From the NCBI GenBank assembly GCA_963575745.1, contig CAUYUJ010015281.1:224501-288500 (forward strand): a DNA stretch of 64,000 nt, written 5' to 3'. Positions 1 to 10,513 of this stretch are shown in pieces (within the stretch, counting starts at the first letter, position 1; each line of letters begins with the position of its first letter). The position numbers and the translations under genes were made by a program. The DNA is from Prorocentrum cordatum (lineage: Eukaryota; Sar; Dinophyceae; Prorocentrales; Prorocentraceae). The notes below the pieces were generated by a model, which had not been told where the DNA came from, searched no databases, and saw only the letters and a list, made by a program, of their open reading frames with translations.

Positions 1-1452
1 TGAAACGGTTGCTAACGTTCAAGCTTCAGAGCCATACACGGCGAGGAAGCCTCAGGCGAAACGCGCGGCCCGCCGTAAACTGGCCCTCGGGGTGCAGCAG
101 GGAGGAGCTGTTCACGTGGACAAGGAATGGAGGCGGAGGCGGAGGAGATGGGGGAGAGAGGAGGAGCGCACGTCTCAGGATGTTGACCACGGGATGAAGT
201 GTGCACGGGGCGTGCCGAAGTGCACTGTGGAGACCGCGGGGGGGCGGCCGCAGCAGGCAGCGGCAGCGGCAGCGGCGGCGGCGACGAGCAGCAGCAGCGC
301 CTGCAGCAGCAGCGACAAAGGGGGGGGGGGTTCTTGAGGGCTTCCGAGGGCATCGTTGGGGCCTTTTTTTTGTTTGTCCTCTCCGCCGGGGGGTGACTGG
401 AACGAATTTGTGATCTTTGGATCGCGCGACCGACGTGGGAAACGCCGATCAGCCAGTCGGCCCGACAGGCGCCGGTGAAGCTCGGAGCTGGCGGCGGACC
501 TTACTGGCGCTCCTCTCTGCGGCCCAGCCGCCTGCCAGCTCCACCCCGAACGCGACAGGCGGGCACTGTAACAGCGTCGACCAAATGGCCGAAAACTGTG
601 TGCCGAAAACTCCAAGTTAATCTTCAGGCGGCCTCCAACCACGAAAATGCCATCGCAATCCTGACTTTTTTCTCCCCCTGCTCCTGCTGTTCATTATCTG
701 CTGTTCCTTTTCCCCCCTTCGCCCCGCTCAAGCAGGCAAGATTATTGAAGAGAGCAGCGCGGCGCGGAAAGACTATTAAACATCGCTGCGAAGCGATTTG
801 CTCAGAACGCTTGCCATCCCAGGTGCCGCGGCACCCTTTCTGCCCCTTCTCCCAGCCTCAGGCGAATCCTTATCCACATGTTTGTCGCCGCGCTGGTACC
901 CTCTGCCTCCACGCCTGGCCCACGCCAACGCAGGAGGTGAGCAGTGCATACTGGGTGACTGGCAGCGTAGGGGGTGAGCAGTGCATACCGACAGGGCATC
1001 TGGAGGAGAAAAATAAACAATCGCGTCATCGGACTCGGACTCGGACTCGGACTCGGCCTGCTTCACGCATCGCGAGGGTGCTGCAGGGTGGGGCCGAAGC
1101 GCCCAACAAATGCAAATAACAGTGAAACACATTCAGCATATAGTGAGACTAAAACGGACAATAACAAGATGCGTGACGAATGCAACTATGACCTGTGTGC
1201 TCGCCGGCCGCTCATGTGACGATGTAGCGAAAATGGATAGAACCAAGAATACTGGACTATGTACACGTATACAGCGTACAAACATGTTTTCACAAGTACG
1301 GATGGCAATAATATTGTGGAGAAAATGCACTTGTAATCGTCGTCGGCCGCCGTGTGGACCCCAAGCGGTGTGTACGCCATATGTGTATGTCGTGATCGAC
1401 ACAGGTCTGCACATTCTGGTGTTCGTCGGTCTGCACAAGTCGGCACATACAG
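1..1452. other. No recognisable gene; GC-rich with short repeats
   Basis: No open frame here looks like a known protein, and the frames at 1-640 are Arg/Gly/Pro/Ala-rich shadows of GC-rich DNA. Visible structure is limited to a CAG/GGC-rich stretch (about 250-310), a short direct repeat GGTGAGCAGTGCATA (near 936 and 971) and four GGACTC hexamers (about 1029-1052). The right part (about 1130-1452) would be the 3' untranslated side of the minus-strand retrogene that stops at 1453. Confidence 0.5.
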
Positions 1453-3410
1453 TCAGAAAGTACAGTCACGGGTAAAGAAAGCCATGCTCCTTGACAACTT
1501 AGCGCATGGAGGACTGCACATGTATGGTTCCAGCGAGCGCTGGCTTGGATATGGTGGGCCGCTCCAGGTCCACGTGGCCTCGGTCCCTTGCATCCCATGC
1601 CCAATGATGCGCAGGTTGTTCATGCAAGTGGAGAACGTGGAGCATTTGCACAAAATAACGATGTCGGCGAACAAGCCCACTGTGAAATCCAAAGCCGCCT
1701 GCATCGGATGCAACTCTGGTAGAGCAACTCGACTTGTCTGTTCCAACATGGCGCGATCCGAAGCCCACTGTCGAGCATGCCGCAATGACGCAAAGAGACC
1801 ATGCAACTGACTACCATTATCGGGCGGATCGCCCCCAACCACATACAGCACGTCAGATCGGGCAGGCGGCACCGACCCGCACGTGCCTGGGGACGCAGCG
1901 CTCGAGTTGGCGATGGTCTCCTGCAACTTCGAAACTATGGAATTGATGTTGTTGGGCATGCAATCAGGACCAACAGGCACCGATTTATTGTTCCAGTCAG
2001 ACTCTATGCGGAGATGAAGCCACACAAGGCGAGCTTCGCACTGGGATTCTCGAATGTCGCGAACTATCTCACGTGCAAGAACTATCATATCAGATGCAGG
2101 CATGAAATCCCGCTCGTACGAAACAAAAGATGGGTGGGTACCACCCATTATAAAGTCCGTCCACACTTCATGAGACAAGGCAATCATATCGTCTTGCAAA
2201 TATTCTCTGAGAAAACGATCCACATACATTTGTACACTCGTCGCTGTTACTTGAAGTCGCTGTAAGCTTCCACCTCCAACCTTTTTCACCTCATTTGCTA
2301 GCGACGCGTTCCCCATCAAAGCAAGCTCTGACAACGTGTCTAGAATTCAGATTGGCGCGCTGGGAGGAAATCGGCATGCCAAGACCTCAGTATTATATAG
2401 CCAATCGAATGGCAACGGTTGCTGGCACGTTCCCCTGCTCGCTCCGCTGCACATCCAGTCATTGCCGCTCATGGAGGGGCCTATAACGAGGGTGCGATTC
2501 AACGCGGCCGCCAGAATGTGATAAGTAGCCAGGGCGAGTCGCTGGTTTGTCAGGCCTTGGGACACCTGGCCGAAAAGAAACCGAGGGCGATATTTGACTG
2601 GAAGCTTGAACAACGGGCCGCAACGAAGCGCGCCGCTAGACTCGCAAAGGAAAGTCAAGTTCATTCCCCAGCCCGCTTCAGAATCGACCTTGCGCCGCGC
2701 ACACACCTGGAAGCCATCCGCCTCGACCACGAAACTGTCGACCGACTCCGAGAAGTCCGTGTATGTCTGGCTCCCCTTGTCTGCGGCTTCGGCCCGGCAA
2801 TGGACAGGCACGGGAAGCATGACGCACTTCCGCGGCTCTTTGCTGGGTCCAATCCGCACCTCCCCTTTCCGTGCCTGTGCCGCACTCCTGGCGGCGAAAC
2901 AGCTTCTGTCCAAAAAAGCCTCGGCCGCCAAGGACGCCCGCTCCGTCGCAGGAACGGACGCAGGCCTCGCAACGCTGTTGCCCGACATTGGCGCTGACGT
3001 CAGTCCTGCCGCCAGAGCGGCTGTTGACCCCGACGCGAATGATGGAACGGACGCCAACCCTGCGGAGCTATTGCCTGACAGCGGAGCAGACGATTGCTCT
3101 TGTTTTCCAAAAAACGTTTGCACGCCGCTAGATTCGCAAAGGAAAATCAAATTCATTCCCCAGCCCGCTTCAGCAGCGTCCTTGCGCCGCACACAAACCT
3201 GGAAACACAAGATGCCATGCTCCTGTTGTCGACAGCACTGCCGTTTAGAAAAGCCTCGGGCGCCTCAGTCGTGGGAGCGGATGCTGGCCCCGCATCGCTG
3301 CTGCCCGACACTGATGCCGCACTGGGCTGGTGAAGTTTCAGATCTTCAAAATACGGGTCTGTCGCCGCAAAGAGCAGCAGCGCGAGCAATAAGAAAAACA
3401 ACGCACGCAT
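1453..3410 (-). pseudogene. O-fucosyltransferase-like retrogene (GT65/GT68-type fold), frame-disrupted
   Basis: It reads from an ATG at 3410-3408, which starts MRALFFLLLALLLF, a signal peptide or signal anchor expected for a secretory-pathway glycosyltransferase. After a Ser/Ala-rich stem comes QRLALATYHILAAALNRTL (about 2560-2500), which resembles the N-terminal GxxNQR region of GDP-fucose protein O-fucosyltransferases. Further on are VWLHLRIESDW, resembling the family's HLRxExDW segment, and ALDFTVGLFADIVI...STFST, resembling its C-terminal segment. The expected role is transfer of fucose from GDP-fucose in the ER or Golgi; this is inference from the fold. There are two lesions. A -1 shift lies near 3155-3210, where the leader frame passes to the frame that runs to 1453. 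A TGA at 2349-2347 sits in the otherwise open frame, and the TGA at 1453 ends it. With the DinoSL 84 bp upstream this looks like a retroposed copy that has begun to decay. Short introns covering the lesions cannot be excluded. Confidence 0.5.
2636..3240 (-). repeat. Intragenic duplication, two ~110-bp copies ~492 bp apart
   Basis: Segments 2636-2755 and 3128-3240 are near-identical and both encode a version of AGWGMNLxFLCESSG after FQVCxRRK. The outer copy carries the 1-bp deletion that breaks the frame. The Ser/Gly/Ala-rich stem between them also holds repeated variants of SGNS..AxxASVP, so the stem appears to have grown by unequal duplication. Confidence 0.8.
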
Positions 3411-3493
3411 TGTTGGGTAACTTGATGCGGGACGCGGCGTGAGGGCGGCCGGGCGCCATGGCGCTGGCTTCCAAGCCAACACGAGGGACTGAC

Positions 3494-3515
3494 CTTGAGC
3501 CAAAATGGCTACGGA
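3494..3515 (-). other. Genomic DinoSL relic at the 5' end of the fucosyltransferase-like gene
   Basis: All 22 bases match the dinoflagellate spliced leader on the minus strand (starts TCCGTAGCC, ends GGCTCAAG). The leader is normally added to mRNA in trans and is not encoded next to genes. A copy directly upstream of an ORF is the known mark of an mRNA that was reverse-transcribed and re-inserted. The signal-peptide ATG lies 84 bp downstream. Confidence 0.9.
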
Positions 3516-3819
3516 AGGGGGCATCTTTGGGGCCTTTTGAAGACTCCTTGGGAGGTTCTTTGGCTGTCTGGGGGGGGTCCTAGCTCGCCTGACGCCGCCG
3601 GAAGCCACCTTGGGAGCCCCTCTGGGCCGACTTGGGGCCATATTGAGGCCCTCGGAGGGTGCTTCAGGACCGTCTTTGCAGGGGGTGCGGGAGGAAGGAA
3701 GGCGGGAGTCGCACGGAGCAGCGGATTCAACATGGGCCCGATGCGCCCCTGGCTGCGACGCTGGAGCGCACGGCGTGCATGCGCCTGACAGACTGTGGCA
3801 TATCAAGGCTGAGCAGCAC
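3516..3819. other. No gene; degenerate CTTGGG/CCCAAG-type sequence
   Basis: Contains scattered CTTTGGGGCC, CTTGGGAGG and ACTTGGGGCC words like those at 7.1-7.7 and 24.2-25.4 kb. No protein match is seen. Confidence 0.4.
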
Positions 3820-4530
3820 TGTGCGAAACAGCGTGGCGTAGCATCGCGTTGCACGACGTTTCTGCAGCAGCATGGCATAGCATTACATGGCCTTGAATAC
3901 CATCACACAGCATAGCCTGGCCAACCATAGCGTGGCAAACCATCGCATTGCCTGGCATAGTCTACCATAACGGCATACTGCGCGCTACAGCGATGCATGT
4001 CATCAGCATAGCCTGGCATGACAGGGTGTAGCGTTTAGGGTAGCCTGGCGTTGCATCACTACTCACCGCATAGCACTACAATGCATGTCATAACAAAGAC
4101 ACCGCATAGCACTGCAATAGGAGATCGCAGCGCGTACAGTACAGCACAGCATGGTGTTGCATGGCAGCGCCCAACTTGGCAAACCATGTCAGAGCATTGC
4201 AAAGCAACTCATCGCACTACATGGCATATCATATGATGCGCATGTCAGCGATATTGCATCGCATCGCGTAGTGCAGCAGTGCGCAGTGCAGCATGGCATC
4301 GCACAGCATCGTCAAACAGAGCATAGCGTAACATGGCACAGCATTGCATTGCATGGCATAGCAGATGTAAGTCTACCCTTGGAATTGTAATGCGTTGGAT
4401 GGCATAGCATTTTATAGCTAAACCTATCATGGCATTGCCTTGCGTTGCATAGCCTAGCACGGCACACAATGGCGTGCTGAAGCATGCCGCACCACTGCGT
4501 TGCATTGAATAACGCGGCATGTAATATCAA
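3820..4530. repeat. Degenerate GCATAGC/GGCATTGCAT satellite
   Basis: About 700 bp built from variants of GCATAGC, GCATTGCAT and GGCATAGCAT in irregular order, with no fixed period. It encodes nothing recognisable. It looks like an old, diverged short-unit tandem repeat. Confidence 0.75.
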
Positions 4531-5297
4531 AACACTGATCCGCGAAGCGCAACAAACTGAGACAAGATGAAGCAAAACAGGACGCCATGGCGACCCCATT
4601 TACACCGTAAGCGAAACCAAACTGGGGAACTTCGCAGGAGTGTTGGAAAATTTCGCCTACCGGTTTGAAAAAGTGAAGCCGCACAACCCGCACTCTCGCC
4701 TGAAATGTCTTCATAATCCAACATCCTGCAACTGCAGACTCGAACCGCTGCACACATCGAGTGCGGACCGACTTCGCCTTAGACCGAACTTACAATCTCC
4801 TGGGGCGGCTGATGGTTTAATTTCAAGGTTCTGCCGTCAGGAGCTCTCCCAAGGCCACCGCCTTTTTTTCTGAATCCCGATGCCGCCACATCCCCCAAGA
4901 CAAACTTGCACCCTGAAAGCCAGAGGCCGCGCCCTTCATGCAAGCCATGACTTTGCATTCCCGCGATTCTACCGTCCTCTGTCGTCCTTTCCACGAGGGC
5001 CTTGGCGAGGGCAGGGTCATAGGATCACCGTAGGCAGGGACATAGGATCACCCACCAGGCCTCGACCCTGTGAAAGGGTGACAGGATGGCTCGCCAATCG
5101 CCGCAGGTCACAGGACAACAGGGTAATGGTCTGTCACAGATCCCGAACCAGCGGCAGGGTCCTCAGGATCGCCGCCAATCTGGCCCACCCAAGTTCTGGA
5201 CCCCTTAGGCGGGCCCGTTGGACCCTCACCGTTCCGGCAGGCCGCTCGCCATTCAAGCCCCTTCGAGCTCCTGGGTCGCCTAACTTCGCGCATCGTC
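4531..5297. other. No recognisable gene
   Basis: Mixed sequence without a recognisable ORF. At about 5010-5170 there are degenerate ~20-bp units around GGCAGGGACATAGGATCACC. Confidence 0.4.
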
Positions 5298-5452
5298 GAA
5301 GGGGCCACGAGACACACAAACAAAGACACACGAATAAAAGGATGCCCCATATTTTCGCATATTTTCTGGGTTATTGTCTTCCCCCCCCCCCCCTTCCCCT
5401 ATTTTCTGTGGAGTCGACGATTCCTTGTGTGTGTGTGTGTTTTTTTCCCTCC
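5298..5452 (+). repeat. Dispersed repeat, copy 1 (pair of 63375-63533)
   Basis: Starts GAAGGGGCC, then ACACACAAA, CATATTTTC, TTTCTGGGTT, a C-run, a GTCGACGATT box and a TG/T-rich end. The same order of blocks in the same orientation recurs at 63375-63533 with diverged spacing. No ORF is contained, so it is likely a non-autonomous dispersed element. Confidence 0.7.
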
Positions 5453-5586
5453 CGATCACTGCGCGCCTCGTGCCTCGGCGCCCTCGCGCCGCCCCCCCCC
5501 CCCTTGGGAGAGGGCAGCCGCTCTGGCCCGGACGCGCGAAGGGCGCGACGCGCGCTCTCCTCGCGCCCCAAGGGCGACCTGTTGGG

Positions 5587-5812
5587 CGCCCGAGTTATCC
5601 GAGGTAACTCGGGTCCGGGGTAACTCGGGTTTGGATTCCCCGAAAAAGGAACCCGAGTTAGCCCTGACCCGAGTTACCCCTGATGATTCGGGGCTCTGGA
5701 CGCCCGAGTTGTCCGGGGTAACTCGGGTCCGGGATAACTCGGGTTTGGATTCCCGAAAAACGAACCCGAGTTATCCCTGACCCGAGTTACCCCTGATGAT
5801 TCGGGGCTCTGA
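5587..5812. repeat. Tandem duplication of a 114-bp palindrome-rich unit
   Basis: Units begin at 5587 and 5701. Each contains GTAACTCGGGT repeated as direct and inverted copies (CCCGAGTTAC) around GGATTCC.CGAAAAA, so each can fold into a long hairpin. Both units end in TGATGATTCGGGGCTCTG. Confidence 0.85.
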
Positions 5813-6948
5813 ACCAGAGTTCTCTGCACGGTGGGGGCACCGGAGAAGGAGTTTATTTGTTGATTAGGCAGCATAGAGGACCGCTTCGTGAAACATTCAC
5901 CTGCTCGCGATAAGCACGCATACTGCACTCGAGGGCTGACAGGTCACTGGTGCCTCGCTGTCACGCCGCAGAGCGTGATCCCACAATGGGTAGTATGCAG
6001 TCCCCCCGATGAGAACTGAGGACGGGGCTCCGAAACTCGAAGCAAGTCGACCGGATAAGGAGACCTTCGATAAGGAATCCGGGGTCTGGAAGCCGGTGGA
6101 ACCTCAATCGAGGCTTGGCCATGGATATCGCCACCGCCCATCAGGATAAGGGATCCTCTAGGGTCTGCAGCCTCCCGGGCGCATTCCCGAACCAACGCCC
6201 CCACCGCATTGAGAACTGCGTAGGCGCTGTACCAGGGCCTGGGCCCATGAGCTCTGCGGATTCTCGGACGTCTCTGGATTCCAGTAGCAGGGCGACTCTC
6301 TGCGGATCCACCTCAAACCATGTCAAATCGATTTCCCCACTCGCGCTTGCGGAACGCTGCTCTGCCAAGTGGCCCGAACCCATTCGCCCCAATTTCGTGG
6401 ACTCCCTGCCCTGCGTTTGATAACAAGCGCAGGCCGACTGGGGTCGACTTCGCGCGGCAATGCGGCAATGTCTGCCCGCGACGGGGGGGTCGATCTGGAG
6501 CTGTCGGCGAGGGTAGCGCCCCCCCACGCTTACTACCAAATGCGGAGTAGGCTTCTCACTGCAAAGACCTTGCAGACGTGCTGCAGCGGATTTTTGCATG
6601 GATGTCTGCCAATGCGAAGCCCATAAAACGGCGAGTGAAAAACAAAATGAATTTCGCGTGGATGTTTTTTAGTCTTCATTCCTGTCCAAAAAAAAAACGC
6701 ACGCAATTCACCTAGAAATCCGGAACGACATTCTACAGGACACTCCGGGCCTGTCCTATCATTTTCCGGACGAAATCGGCTCTGCGATGTTGGCGCCATG
6801 AGGCTTCCAACAGTGGCAGCGATGCGCTCTGCTAACGCGCGCCACGGAAACCGGGACATCGAGCGTGCATGGCTCTGGGCGCTCTCGGCGGCCACAGGGC
6901 ACTCCTGGGGTGTCCTGGCGTGCCTTGTCCAAACGCCACAAACGTTAA
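5813..6948. other. No recognisable gene
   Basis: Short open frames only, without recognisable motifs or an evident repeat structure. Confidence 0.4.
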
Positions 6949-7108
6949 GTCGGGCCTGTCCCAAAAATAATCAAAAAATCATCCAAAAATGCTCAAAAAA
7001 TATTATGGGGACTATTTTTGTTAAATATGTTCTAGCCTTTTTCGTGTATTTTTTAGGGGTATTTGTAATTTTTCGTCGAAGATCCCCCTGTAGGGGGACA
7101 CGCCCGAC
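6949..7108. mobile_element. MITE-like element, copy 1
   Basis: Starts GTCGGGCCTGTCCC and ends GGGGGACACGCCCGAC, which are inverted repeats of each other. The inner inverted part (CTACAGGGGG, TTTTCGACGAAAAAT) survives only at the right end, as TTTTTCGTCGAAGATCCCCC, so the left arm has a deletion. The core is AT-rich and non-coding. A second copy is at 33796-33978. A clear target duplication is not visible. Confidence 0.7.
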
Positions 7109-7138
7109 ATAACACACACGCGCAACTCGGGACATGCA

Positions 7139-7390
7139 GGGTCAGCATGGCCCAAGATGGCCCCGGGGACCGTCCTGGAGCCCTCTTGGGCGCCTCTTGG
7201 GCCGTCTTGGAGGCCCGCGGAGCCGAGCCGAGAAGCCAAAGCTGTTGACTTTCCCTCGGGTGCTGGGTCAACACGGCCCAAGATGGCCCGGGGGACCGCC
7301 CTGGAGCCCTCTTGGGCGCCTCTTGGGCCGTCTCGGAGGCCCGGGGAGCCGAGCCGAGAAGCCAAAGCTGTTGACTTTCCCTCGGGTGCT
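7139..7390. repeat. Tandem duplication, 2 x 126 bp
   Basis: Units 7139-7264 and 7265-7390 differ at only a few positions. Each contains GGCCCAAGATGGCCC, CCCTCTTGGGCGCCTCTTGG and GTTGACTTTCCCTCGGGTGC. Part of the unit (GTCCTGGAGCCCTCTT, CTCTTGGGCCGTCTTG) recurs diverged at about 24260-24310. Confidence 0.9.
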
Positions 7391-7740
7391 TGTATGGTCT
7401 TACTGTAGTCTCCTCTCGCCCCTTCGGTCAAACAAGCGCCCAAGACGGCTCGAGAGCATCCCAAGATCACCGCAGGACGGCTCAAGAGGAGCCCCAAGAG
7501 TGGCACCCAAGAGGGGGAGTATTTCGAGTCCTTTTCCCGATGATGGTCTCCGAGACCGGCAGAAGTCTCCCCCGGAGGACCCCAAGAGGCCTCAAGGGGC
7601 TGCCAAGAGGCCCCCAACAGGATCCGAAAAGCCCCAAGAGGCCTCCGAGGGGACCCCCAAGAGGCCCCAAACAATGCCTCCACATTACACCGAAGAGGCA
7701 TCTCCTCCACGGCCCAGGCACCTTGGCGGGTTGGGCCGAA
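7391..7740. repeat. Degenerate CCCAAGAGG-type array
   Basis: Irregular run of CCCAAGACGGC, CCCAAGAGGC and CCCAAGAGTGG words. These are the same family of short words as in 7139-7390 and 24240-25435. Open frames here are compositional. Confidence 0.6.
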
Positions 7741-8750
7741 GGCCGCTAGATATTGAGGGACTTGGAGCGAGAGCGCTTTCTCGTTGCAACACCACGGATG
7801 TGTGGTGGGTCTGCTCTGCCGCCGCGAAAACATTTGCGCAGACACCCTTCGACGAACTCTGCACGTACCTTCTGAAGGGGTGGCGGTGTACGAAGCTGCT
7901 GGCTCTCAATGGCGATTCACACGCCGCCTCCCTGAGGCCCAGGAGCAATCCATTGGCGGGTGTGCGGCGGAGCTCTGGCCCTCCTCTTTTCGAGGGGAAG
8001 AGAGCGGAGACCATGACCAAGACTGAACGTGGAAACGTCGTGTCGATCTTCGTCACCGTCGATCCTTGGTCAGCGCCAGCTCGTGGATCGTCCTCGCGAG
8101 TGGGCGACGGCCAGCGTGGACCACGACCAAGATCGGCATCGACGAGATCCCCCGACACCTTGGTCGTGGTCCCCGTGCTCCTTCCCTCGATTGCTGCCCC
8201 CGCTGACGCTGGAACCTGTGAGCCCGCTCGAGGACCGAGCGCGGAAGGGAAGGACCACGGACACGCGGCAGCCGCCGGCAGCCACGGGCCGGCGGCTCTG
8301 GTGCGATCGGCACGCCCATCGCCCCATGCCTCCTGGCCTCTCTCATGCCCTCCTCCTCCTCCCTCCCCCTCCTGAGGGGGAGGGGGAAGCGGGGAAAGGG
8401 GGAGGGGGGGGGGAGGGACGAGTGGTGGGCGAGACGGAGGCGGATGGCGAGGCGGTTTGGCCCACGGCGCGTCCACTCCAGCTCGGGTGTTGCCGAAGGT
8501 GTCCCTAGGATCTCTGGGTCCAGAGGGCATCCAGAGCACCGCCCACGAGTCCCAGAGGTCTCCAGAGACTCTACAGCTGCGCAAACGGCTGGGGACACCT
8601 TGGGCCAGGATCATTTCTGGCAACTCCCGACCTAGGTGGCGACATCGAAGCGCTGCCCCCACCAACCATCGATTTCCCTGAATCGATGGGAGGCGCGGGT
8701 AGGGTTCGGATGTCGCCACGGGTTCGACGAATTCCGAACCCTACCTGATG
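7741..8750. other. No recognisable gene
   Basis: GC-rich sequence with long but compositionally biased frames on both strands (Pro/Gly/Arg-rich). No domain motif was found. A G/C-rich purine tract lies near 8345-8420. Confidence 0.4.
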
Positions 8751-8924
8751 GGCGTATTTTCCACCACCACCACCATAAGTTGGAGGGGGGGTCACCTCCT
8801 CCTCCTTCTCCTCCTCCTCCTCCTCCTCCTCCTCCTCCTCCCCTTCCTCCTTCTCATCCTCGCCCTCCTCCTCCTTCCCCCCTCCAGCTTCTGGTAGTGG
8901 GTGGTGATGGTGGAAAACACGCTC
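8751..8924. repeat. CTC microsatellite flanked by inverted ~45-bp arms
   Basis: The left arm runs from GCGTATTTTCCACCACC to TTGGAGGGGG. The right arm is its diverged reverse complement, CCCCCTCCAGCTTCTGG to GGTGGAAAACACGC. A pure CTC tract lies between. The left-arm sequence recurs next to another CTC tract at about 23965. Confidence 0.75.
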
Positions 8925-9129
8925 ATCACTACCCCCGCCGCCCATCGAGCTGCCTGGTTCGTTGCTCCGCGGGGGGGAGGGATCGGATCTCGCCGCTGAC
9001 GACCCGCGGCAGAGGGACGGAGAAGCAGGGCAGACGCCGCCCACCTGGAGGCCTCCGGAGGGGGCGGCGGGGGGGGCGGGGTCCGGAGCGTCGTGAGCGG
9101 GGTCTGCGGCGCCGGCTTGAGGACTACGG

Positions 9130-9461
9130 TGTTGCCTCCCCGCCGGCTCCGCGAGAGGGGGGGATGACGACAAAGACGGCGGAGGAATGCGAGGAGGCAG
9201 CTACCGGGAGACCTTCGCAAGAGCGCTGAAGGGCTATCGGGCTCGAGAAAGAAGCCGCCGGGGGGAGGACGGCGAAGACGGCGGAGGAATGCGAGGAGGC
9301 AGCTACTGGGAGACCTTCGCAAGAGCGCTAAAAAGCTATCAGGCTAGCCGCCCCGGCGGCTGCGCGAGAGGGGAGGAGGACGACGAAGACGGTGAAGTAG
9401 TGCGAGGAGGCAGTTCCCAGGAGTCGTGAGAGCGATTAAGGGCTATCAAGCCAGGCTAAGT
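9130..9461 (+). repeat. ~102-111-bp minisatellite, about 2.7 units
   Basis: Units starting at 9179, 9281 and 9392 share GGAATGCGAGGAGGCAG, GAGACCTTCGCAAGAGCGCT and GGGCTATC, and are separated by GGACGGCGAAGAC-type joints. The unit can be read as protein but resembles no known domain. Confidence 0.8.
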
Positions 9462-10513
9462 GTGCGTACGGCTCAGCCAGATCAGGCGGAACGAAGGAGA
9501 CTTGAGCAAAACTACCACGGGACTAAGCCGGATTGGGCCGGTTTCCGACCACGGCCATACCACCGCCGATGCTGAATTTCACCTCCCAGGAGTTGCACCC
9601 TAAGGAATGCGAGCTAGGAAAGGAAAGCGGGCCACTGTGTTGATACTGAGCTACACTGTAAATGCCTCGCTATCTTGGGTGTTGCTGTCTTCTTGCTCGC
9701 TCGAGTATTCTTGCTCGGTACACTGTCAGTGCAACGCTTTCCTGTGGCTTTGCTGCGCTCCTGCCCTGGACGCACACCGCTCGAGGCGGCGGAGAGCTTG
9801 AGAGGTCCAACCAACAGATGTATGCGAGTTTCCGGCGCCGGCCTGCGCGGCCATGACGGTCCCGCGACGCCCACCCCACCAGGCGAGCGCCATTTCGGGG
9901 CGGCTCGCGGCTCGCCGCGGCGGGCATGCGTTCGGTGCTGGTCGGGTCTGGCCGTGGCCAGCCGCAGTCCCATCGTACAAAGGCGATTCAGAAAACCCAA
10001 GCGCGAACGCCTCAGCGCATGCACCGTTAGGGAACGACGCAGAAAGGAATGAAGAAAAAGAAACAGCCAAAAACAAAGGAGAGGGAGATCGAGAGAGAGA
10101 AAGAGAGAGAGAGAGAGAAACAAAACAAACAACTTGTGTACATATAGACGTACGCATCTAACTACAAACATCGATTCATATATACATGTGTGTATATGTG
10201 AGTGTGTGTATATATATATGTGTATGTGTATCCATGTGCATATACAAGTATACATATACATATATATATATATGGTATATAATGGTGAGGGAATCTAAAA
10301 ACGTGTATGATCAATTAGGTTAGCGAAGGGGCCATCGGGTGGGATTGTCGTGCGCGGCGCGTCGGTGTTTCCCAACCTCTGCCCGCCGCCGCCGCTGCTC
10401 AATAGATCAAGGCACAATGATCCACTGAGCAACAGAGGAGAGGGGCTCCATCCGCAGGCCCCCTCCTGTCTCTCGCGGGCGCCTCCGACCCAGGCGCCCG
10501 CTTCCTGCCTGCG
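9462..10513. other. No gene; GA and TA/TG microsatellites
   Basis: Holds a GA-rich tract (about 10080-10125) and an AT-rich TATATG/GTGTAT tract (about 10180-10280) just upstream of the DIRS-like element. Nothing else is recognised. Confidence 0.5.

Noticed and set aside
2347-2349. In-frame TGA read as selenocysteine in the fucosyltransferase-like gene
   Set aside because: No known selenoprotein in this family, no Sec-insertion hairpin sought or seen, and a second lesion exists; a nonsense mutation is simpler.
7685-8719. A 344-residue minus-strand frame
   Set aside because: Pro/Gly/Arg-rich, no motif, competes with equally long plus-strand frames in GC-rich DNA.
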